Part shown: positions 59,038 through 64,000 of the stretch, piece by piece | Layout: every line of letters starts with the position of its first letter | Numbering within the stretch: the stretch's first letter is position 1 | Assembly: GCA_964397655.1 (NCBI GenBank) | Contig: CAYNKA010000007.1 | Location: forward strand, 124,001-188,000 | Origin: CAYNKA01 sp964397655 | GTDB lineage: Bacteria; Spirochaetota; Spirochaetia; DTKZ01 | Reading direction: 5' to 3' | Length of the DNA stretch: 64,000 nucleotides | The notes under the pieces: model-generated | Database searches by the model: none | What the model was told of the DNA's origin: nothing | Seen by the model: the letters and a program-made list of their open reading frames with translations, nothing else | Translations under genes and position numbers: made by a program

Positions 59038-60648
59038 ATGAGCGAACGTACCTCAAACCCCAAGGATGCGGGAAGCGGAACGCCCTCGTTGATGGGCTTT
59101 CGACTCGGTTATTCCCATATCGTCCACGAACTCAGGACCCCGCTTTCCGAGATCCGCAGTCTCGCGGAACTCGCCCAGGCTTCCCGCGACGAGGGGGATA
59201 AAAAGCGGTATCTCGACCTGCTTCTCGATTCCTCCTCCGGGCTTCTCGACCTCGTGAATCATCTGCTCGATGATCCGAGCGGCGGAATGCATCGTCCCCG
59301 CCCGGTTCCCGTCGACGTGGAGGGGCTCGTCCGGAGAACGCTCGAACCCTTGGCCCTCCTCGCCGAGCTCAAGGACCTGAGGCTGAATTGGGAATTCGAG
59401 GGACCGGATCTCCCCGCGATCCTCGCGGATCCGGTGCAGCTCGTCCAGGTGCTCAGGAACCTCGTTTCCAATGCGCTGAAATACACCGAACGCGGCGAGA
59501 TTCTCGTCCTCGTCTCGGCGCGCGAGGACGGACGAGGCGGGCTCCGTCTCCGCTTCCTCGTGAAGGACACGGGCATAGGAATCGCCCCTGAAAACAGAAA
59601 GGATCTCTTCATGCCCTTCCGCAGGCTGCCCTGGCAGGATGATTCCTCGCGCCGGCCCGAAGGATCGGGACTCGGCCTTTCGCTCGTGAAACATCTCGTG
59701 GAAGGCATGAAGGGAAGCCTGGATCTGGACAGCATCCCGGGGCAGGGAAGCGTCTTTCGGGTGGACCTTCCTGTCGAGCCCGCCGCGGGCGAATCCGGGA
59801 GGCAGTCAGGGAACGGCGGACGTCGCGGGTCCGACCGGCGGAAGGAAGACGGACGAAGGCCGAGAATCCTCATCGCCGAGGACAATTCGATCAACCTCGT
59901 CCATCTGAGTTATTTTCTCGAATCCCGGGGCGGTTATGAAATTTTCACGGCGAGAGACGGGAAGGACGCCCTTTCGGTCCTTCGGGACCGCCGTATCGAT
60001 CTCGTTCTCATGGACCTCAACATGCCGGTCGTCAACGGCCTCGAAGCCGCGAAGGCGATACGAAGCGGTGACATAAGTCCGTCTTCGCGAAACGTCCCGA
60101 TCATCGCGCTCACGGCCCACGTGTCTCCGGCGGACCGGAACGTACTTTCGGCAGCCGGCTTCAACGGAATCGCAGTGAAGCCCGTCAGCGTCGACCGGCT
60201 CATCGGACAGATCGAACGGTCCCTGCTCGACGCCCCCTCCCCGGACTGCGGCTCGGCGGACCTTTCCGGGGAAGACGAGGCTCGGGTCGACGTCACCTTC
60301 GACGCGGTCGAATTCTGCGAGAAATACCGAGGGGCGGACAGGATCGCGGCGCAGGTGCTCGCGATTTTCGCCGTCGAAGCCCCGCTGAGAATCGACAGCC
60401 TGAAGCGGGCCCTGTCCGCCGGCGACGAGGACGGGGTGAGGAAGGCGGCGCATTCGCTCGCGAACATCTGCGGCACGGTGTGCGCGAAAAGGGGGACCCG
60501 CCTGGCGAGAGAAACGGAGAGCGCCTCCGTGGCCGGGGATCACGGTACGCTCGCTTTTCTCGCGGAGGAACTGGCCGAGGAAATCGTCCGGGTTTCGGAC
60601 AGGCTGGACAGACTGAAGTCGGAGGACGGGAACGGCATCAGGGAATGA
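59038..60648 (+). CDS. Soluble hybrid histidine kinase (HK-REC-Hpt)
   Basis: 536 aa from ATG 59038; GTG 59014 is an alternative. No membrane or PAS sensor is present. H-box SHIVHELRTPLSEI (His30), N-box NLVSNALKYTERG, G-boxes DTGIGIAP and GSGLGLSLVKHL, then a receiver with LIAEDN, VLMDLNMPVVNG and AVKP, and a C-terminal Hpt-like segment KAAHSLANICGTV. It can relay phosphate from His to Asp to His and then to the NarL-type regulator upstream. The input signal is unknown. The end overlaps the FTR gene by 11 bases. Confidence 0.92.
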   Translation: MSERTSNPKDAGSGTPSLMGFRLGYSHIVHELRTPLSEIRSLAELAQASRDEGDKKRYLDLLLDSSSGLLDLVNHLLDDPSGGMHRPRPVPVDVEGLVRRTLEPLALLAELKDLRLNWEFEGPDLPAILADPVQLVQVLRNLVSNALKYTERGEILVLVSAREDGRGGLRLRFLVKDTGIGIAPENRKDLFMPFRRLPWQDDSSRRPEGSGLGLSLVKHLVEGMKGSLDLDSIPGQGSVFRVDLPVEPAAGESGRQSGNGGRRGSDRRKEDGRRPRILIAEDNSINLVHLSYFLESRGGYEIFTARDGKDALSVLRDRRIDLVLMDLNMPVVNGLEAAKAIRSGDISPSSRNVPIIALTAHVSPADRNVLSAAGFNGIAVKPVSVDRLIGQIERSLLDAPSPDCGSADLSGEDEARVDVTFDAVEFCEKYRGADRIAAQVLAIFAVEAPLRIDSLKRALSAGDEDGVRKAAHSLANICGTVCAKRGTRLARETESASVAGDHGTLAFLAEELAEEIVRVSDRLDRLKSEDGNGIRE

Positions 60649-60979
60649 GGGATTCGGGCCGCCGCTCGGGTATCGGCACGGGCTCCTTTCCCGAGGCGAA
60701 GAATTCCTCGGTGAGATAGAGCCCGCAGTAGCAATGCCCGAATTCCTCCTGGTCCGGTCCGCAATAGACGCAGGGACAGATCACGTCCTTGTCGCCTTCC
60801 CGGCTCCCGGCCGAGTCGCGGCAGGGGCAGAGGAAATAGCCGTATCGGTTGAAATTCGCGGCGAGGCCTTCGGCCAGCGTTCTGCGGAAATCTTCGTCGC
60901 GGACCGGTTTCCAGCCGTGGTGTTTCGCCGCCATATCGATGAATCGCAAAGCGTCTTCGACGGTTTTCGTTCGAACCAT
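60638..60979 (-). CDS. Ferredoxin-thioredoxin reductase catalytic-subunit-like protein
   Basis: 113 aa. Cys pattern FLCPCR, ICPCVYCG, GHCYCGLY fits the [4Fe-4S] and redox Cys of FTR catalytic chains. No variable subunit is present. It should move electrons from ferredoxin to a disulfide protein. AAGGAC lies 7 bases before ATG 60979. It follows a glutaredoxin-like gene by 9 bases, the likely partner. Confidence 0.9.
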   Translation of the reverse strand: MVRTKTVEDALRFIDMAAKHHGWKPVRDEDFRRTLAEGLAANFNRYGYFLCPCRDSAGSREGDKDVICPCVYCGPDQEEFGHCYCGLYLTEEFFASGKEPVPIPERRPESLIP

Positions 60980-60988
60980 GCCGCGTCC

Positions 60989-61291
60989 TTATTTGAAGAA
61001 TTCGGCCCACTTGTCCTGTTCGAAGCCGGCCAAGGCCTCCTTCCCGTCCACTACGAGGAAGGGAAAGAGCATCGTCTTCTTGTATTTGTCCCGGAGCTCG
61101 TTCTTGAGCTCGGTCTTGAGTTCGAGCGGAAGCAGGTCGATGTAAACGTACCGGAACGCCGTGTTCTTGTCCTGCAGGAACGACAAGGCCCGTTTGCAGA
61201 AGCCGCAGGTGGAAAGGGCGTAGACCGTGAAGTCGTGACCGAAATCCTTGCCTTCCTGCATCGTGAACTGGATCTTTTCTTCGGCGGACAT
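60989..61291 (-). CDS. Glutaredoxin-like thiol-disulfide protein
   Basis: 100 aa. Active site STCGFCKRAL (C-x2-C), then FPFLVVDG with the cis-Pro. AGAGGAG 6 bases upstream sets the start at ATG 61291. It is probably reduced by the FTR-like protein in the same operon, giving a ferredoxin-driven thiol system. Confidence 0.92.
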   Translation of the reverse strand: MSAEEKIQFTMQEGKDFGHDFTVYALSTCGFCKRALSFLQDKNTAFRYVYIDLLPLELKTELKNELRDKYKKTMLFPFLVVDGKEALAGFEQDKWAEFFK

Positions 61292-61365
61292 GCGAACTCC
61301 TCTCATGGGAACGTGGATGCGTGCCTCAAAGATAACAAGAGATTCCGGCTTTTTCAACAGAACGA

Positions 61366-61959
61366 TCAGGGTCTTCGGCTTCGCACGACGACATTCCCGA
61401 AGCCGAGTTCCAAGAGCCGTTTCTTGGTCTCCTCGATCCCGGCGACGGGCAGGTTTTCCAGAAGCACCCGTGTGAGGCCGTTCGAGCCGGTTTCCAGGGA
61501 GGGGGAGAAGCCGGCGTCCGCGAGCCGCTTTTTCTGACGGATGGCGTTGTCCTGGTTCGAGTAGGAGGCGATCTGGAGCGTCGTGAAGGGTTCTTCCTTC
61601 TCCAAATGAAGGACATCGAGCCTCACCTTCGCCACGCCGGCGTTCGTGAGTCCGATGGCGTCGGCTGCCGCCCGCGAAAGATCGATGATCCGGTCCTCCA
61701 CGAAGGGGCCGCGGTCGTTGATCCTCACGATGACGGACTTCTCGTTCTCCAGATTCGTGACCTGGACGCGGCTTCCGAAGGGAAGGGTCTTGTGGGCTGC
61801 CGTGAGCAGGTTGGTGTCGAAGATTTCTCCGTTCGCCGTTGTCCTGCCGTGGAACTTTCCCGCGTACCAGGAGGCGAAGCCTTCCTCCCGGAATGTCTCG
61901 GCCGCCGAGACGACGGAGGAAACGAGGAGAACTGCGCAGAAGAGGGCGCTCCCTTTCAT
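61366..61959 (-). CDS. rlpA: RlpA-like septal ring lytic transglycosylase with SPOR domain
   Basis: 197 aa. Signal peptide (ALFCAVLLVSSVVSAA). The double-psi beta-barrel reads GFASWYAGKFHGRTTANGE, with INDRGPFV and IDLSRAAADAIG as in RlpA. The last 70 residues are a SPOR-like peptidoglycan-binding domain (LQIASYSNQDNAIRQKKRL). It acts on septal cell wall. ATG 61959 fits the signal peptide; the longer frame is not needed. Confidence 0.93.
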   Translation of the reverse strand: MKGSALFCAVLLVSSVVSAAETFREEGFASWYAGKFHGRTTANGEIFDTNLLTAAHKTLPFGSRVQVTNLENEKSVIVRINDRGPFVEDRIIDLSRAAADAIGLTNAGVAKVRLDVLHLEKEEPFTTLQIASYSNQDNAIRQKKRLADAGFSPSLETGSNGLTRVLLENLPVAGIEETKKRLLELGFGNVVVRSRRP

Positions 61960-62118
61960 ATCCCCAAGTATCGGCCGTTCCTCCGCCGAGCTTGAGATGC
62001 GGGGGGGATTCGCCGCGTACGGGCCCGGCTCCGCGCTGCAGGCCTTCGAAATTCTGATCGTCCGATGCAATTTGGTGAAAACGGTGTATACTTGGTTAGG
62101 AATGGAAAGGAGAGGCTC

Positions 62119-63288
62119 GTGCTGCAGGGAAAATCCGTTCTTCTGGTCGACGACGAGGAAAGCATCCTCAGGGCCCTGAAACGTGAACTCCACGGCTGGT
62201 CGAAGAACTGCGGTATGGAGTTTCTCACCGCCTCCTCAGCCGAGGAAGCACTCGGAGTCATCGACGAAAATGCGGATTCGATCGCCCTCATCGTCTCCGA
62301 CCTCAGAATGCCGGGGCAGAAGGGGAGCGAGCTGCTGCTCAAGCTGAAGGACAGTAATCCCGACATCCCCGCGATCCTCCTCACCGGCTATACCGAAACG
62401 CAGGAGATGATGAAGGTCATCAAGGCCGGCGCCTTTTCCTACATCCTGAAGCCTTGGGACCACGATCTCCTCGTCTCGGAGATCGAGAAGGCGCTCCGGG
62501 TTTATCTGCTCCGGAAGGAGAACCGGGAGTACCTGTCCATGCTCAAGAAGCAGCTCTCCTGGGCCGGCGAACTCCAGCGTCTCATGTTCCGGCTCGACCT
62601 GCCGCCATCGAAAAAGGTTTCGTTCTCCGTCGTGTACCGCCCCGTCGTCTCGCTCCACTGCGGAGGGGACTATTACGACGTCATCCACCTCGGGGCGGAG
62701 AGGTATCTGATCCTCATCGGCGACGTCGCGGGCCACGGCATCGGAGCGGCCTTCTTCGTGGCCATCCTCAAGTCGATCATCTTCAACGAATACGTCCGCC
62801 TGCGCGTGGGCGGGAATCTGTCCCCCGCGGATTTTCTCGGGTGGCTTTCCCGCAGGATGTTCCCCCTCCTTCAGGATACCAAGGGGATGATTTTCAGCTT
62901 CTTCGCCGCGGTCCTCGACGCGGACGGAGGATCCCTCCGTTATTCCAACGCTGGGCACGAGCCGGCCTACCTGATCCGGGGGACGGAAGTCCGCAGGCTG
63001 CACGTGGCGGGCGCCGGCATCGGCTTCGTCGAGGAGCAGCCGTTCGCGGAGGAAGTGGTGGCGATCGAGAAGGACGACGTGATGGTCTTCTTCACGGACG
63101 GCCTGATCGAGACCGCCGAGGGACGGGAAAGGCTTCCGGAAGATGTCCTGACCGACCTCATCCTTTCGGAGTGCTCGGGGGGGAAGACGGGCGAGAGCCT
63201 TCTCGAAGAGGCGAAACGCAGGCTCTCGATCAGGGAATTCATGGACGACGTGACCGTCCTGACGGTGAAAACGGGATCCGGGGCATGA
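62119..63288 (+). CDS. Response regulator with PP2C (RsbU-type) phosphatase output
   Basis: 389 aa. GTG 62119 is chosen because AGGAGAGG lies right before it and a TATACT at 62088 would cut off longer starts. Receiver residues 5-125: VLLVDDE, SDLRMPG (Asp61), LKPWD. From 155 on a PP2C/SpoIIE-type phosphatase: HCGGDYYDVI, IGDVAGHGIGAAFF, SNAGHEPAYLI, FFTDGLIE. It should dephosphorylate an anti-anti-sigma factor when its receiver is phosphorylated. The STAS gene overlaps its stop by 4 bases. Confidence 0.93.
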   Translation: MLQGKSVLLVDDEESILRALKRELHGWSKNCGMEFLTASSAEEALGVIDENADSIALIVSDLRMPGQKGSELLLKLKDSNPDIPAILLTGYTETQEMMKVIKAGAFSYILKPWDHDLLVSEIEKALRVYLLRKENREYLSMLKKQLSWAGELQRLMFRLDLPPSKKVSFSVVYRPVVSLHCGGDYYDVIHLGAERYLILIGDVAGHGIGAAFFVAILKSIIFNEYVRLRVGGNLSPADFLGWLSRRMFPLLQDTKGMIFSFFAAVLDADGGSLRYSNAGHEPAYLIRGTEVRRLHVAGAGIGFVEEQPFAEEVVAIEKDDVMVFFTDGLIETAEGRERLPEDVLTDLILSECSGGKTGESLLEEAKRRLSIREFMDDVTVLTVKTGSGA

Positions 63289-63677
63289 AAGAGAAAATCG
63301 GTACGATCGTCGCCGCCTTCAACGATCGACATGACAACCTCGGCGTGAAGGTTGAATTTTCCGACGAGATCGGGAACGCTTTCCGCCAGACGATCGTCGT
63401 GAAGGTGGAGGGGAGTCTCGACACGGACAATTCGCAGGCCTTCTACTGCTTCGCCTGCGACGTCGTCGAGGCCTCGGCTTTTTTTTCGGAAATCAAGTTC
63501 GATCTCGCGGGCCTGGAATACGTATCCACGACGGGAATCGGTTCCCTCGTGAGCGTCTTCTCTTTCGCCAGGCAGGAGGACGTGGAAATTTCGATCGTCA
63601 ACATGAACGGCAAGATCCGGTCGCTCATCGATGCCCTCGGCCTGACTCCGTTCATCAAGGTGATGGGTGCCGCATGA
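63285..63677 (+). CDS. STAS-domain anti-anti-sigma factor
   Basis: 130 aa. LAGLEYVSTTGIGSLVSVF has the conserved phosphorylatable Ser (Ser81) before the STAS loop. It is the likely substrate of the PP2C protein and would bind an anti-sigma kinase when dephosphorylated. Both ends overlap neighbours by 4 bases, so it is the middle gene of an operon. Confidence 0.92.
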   Translation: MKEKIGTIVAAFNDRHDNLGVKVEFSDEIGNAFRQTIVVKVEGSLDTDNSQAFYCFACDVVEASAFFSEIKFDLAGLEYVSTTGIGSLVSVFSFARQEDVEISIVNMNGKIRSLIDALGLTPFIKVMGAA

Positions 63678-64000
63678 AGTCGGATTCCAGAATGGAATGG
63701 CTGCCTTTCCGGAACAAATCCGGGAAATCCAAGGCTGATCCGCAGGATTCGAGCTCGAAGAGCCTGAACGAGGCGCTGCTCAGCGAAATCGAGGAGCGAA
63801 GAAAGGCCGAAGCGAGATGCCGGTATCTCTTCGAAGACTCGAAGGACATGGTTTTCTCGACCGACGCCGAAGGCAGGATCGTGGACATCAACAAGGCGGG
63901 GGTTGAGCTTCTCTCCTACGCATCCAAGTACGACATCATCGGAACGAACATCAAGGATTACTATTACATACCCGAGGACAGGGATTACTTCTACAAGACG
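63674..64000 (+). CDS. PAS-domain protein, probable sensor kinase (cut by window end)
   Basis: The first 109 codons are visible. ATG 63674 overlaps the STAS stop by 4 bases. Residues 36-50 are a helix (LLSEIEERRKAEARC), then a PAS domain (YLFEDSKDMVFSTDAEGRI, NKAGVELLSY, IGTNIKDYYYIPEDR). No output domain is in the window; a kinase feeding the receiver-PP2C protein is likely. Partial. Confidence 0.8.
   Translation, partial: MKSDSRMEWLPFRNKSGKSKADPQDSSSKSLNEALLSEIEERRKAEARCRYLFEDSKDMVFSTDAEGRIVDINKAGVELLSYASKYDIIGTNIKDYYYIPEDRDYFYKT

Overview
The window looks like a spirochaete chromosome (Treponema/Spirochaetales-like) of high GC content and anaerobic lifestyle. This is inferred from gene content; there is no rRNA. 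Pointers are a bacterial XPB helicase with a dedicated partner, several PilZ proteins, a two-domain cyclic-nucleotide-binding regulator, a split transketolase, Sec-dependent periplasmic and lipoprotein genes, chemotaxis and c-di-GMP genes, and an oxygen-independent metabolic set: class III ribonucleotide reductase, acetate kinase, pyruvate phosphate dikinase, NfnAB and a ferredoxin-thioredoxin-reductase-like protein. Starts other than ATG (GTG, TTG) are common, and 4-base ATGA overlaps between operon partners are frequent.

Layout. 1-6400: a lipoprotein, c-di-GMP/PilZ proteins, an anti-sigma-like ATPase, a large TPR protein and a thioesterase. 6421-10550: a tRNA(CAT) with a near-ideal promoter faces an nrdR-nrdD-[glycyl radical/thioredoxin]-nrdG operon that has two NrdR-box-like palindromes. 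10605-17264: a broken PLP decarboxylase, an Ada-type DNA repair protein, an EamA transporter, and XPB helicase with its partner. 17413-26781: a sugar epimerase, ackA, a PIN-PhoH protein, a MinD-like ATPase with a possibly leaderless mRNA, an acyl-CoA synthetase and lysC. 26911-27191: an 84-bp tandem repeat. 27233-34839: a JAMM-DinG helicase fusion, groES, a SEC-C protein, a compact sigma-70 factor behind a textbook sigma-54 promoter, and ppdK.

34976-42829 is a carbohydrate island: galM, an HpcH/HpaI aldolase, a GntR/FCD regulator with twin operators, both transketolase halves, and a sugar ABC importer (binding protein plus two permeases, no ATPase) whose binding-protein gene is bracketed by stem-loops. 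42900-53243 carries a delta-60-repeat lipoprotein, a cupin, an exported protein, an EAL phosphodiesterase with a sigma-28-type promoter, NfnAB, a dihydroorotate-dehydrogenase-like flavoprotein, a RelA/SpoT-TPR alarmone synthetase and an HTH-EIIA fusion. 53280-64000 is mostly signalling: a chemotaxis receptor, a cNMP-binding regulator, a NarL-type regulator with a soluble hybrid kinase, and a receiver-PP2C/STAS/PAS partner-switch module that runs off the window. glyA, an FTR/glutaredoxin pair and rlpA lie among them.

The most notable item is the ribonucleotide reductase operon. NrdD ends just after its zinc site, and the missing glycyl-radical segment sits at the start of the next gene, fused to a thioredoxin-like domain. 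Also notable are the sigma-54 promoter in front of a stationary-phase-like sigma factor (recalling the Borrelia RpoN-RpoS cascade), the motility-type promoter on the c-di-GMP phosphodiesterase, two candidate leaderless genes, and the decarboxylase pseudogene with internal deletions.
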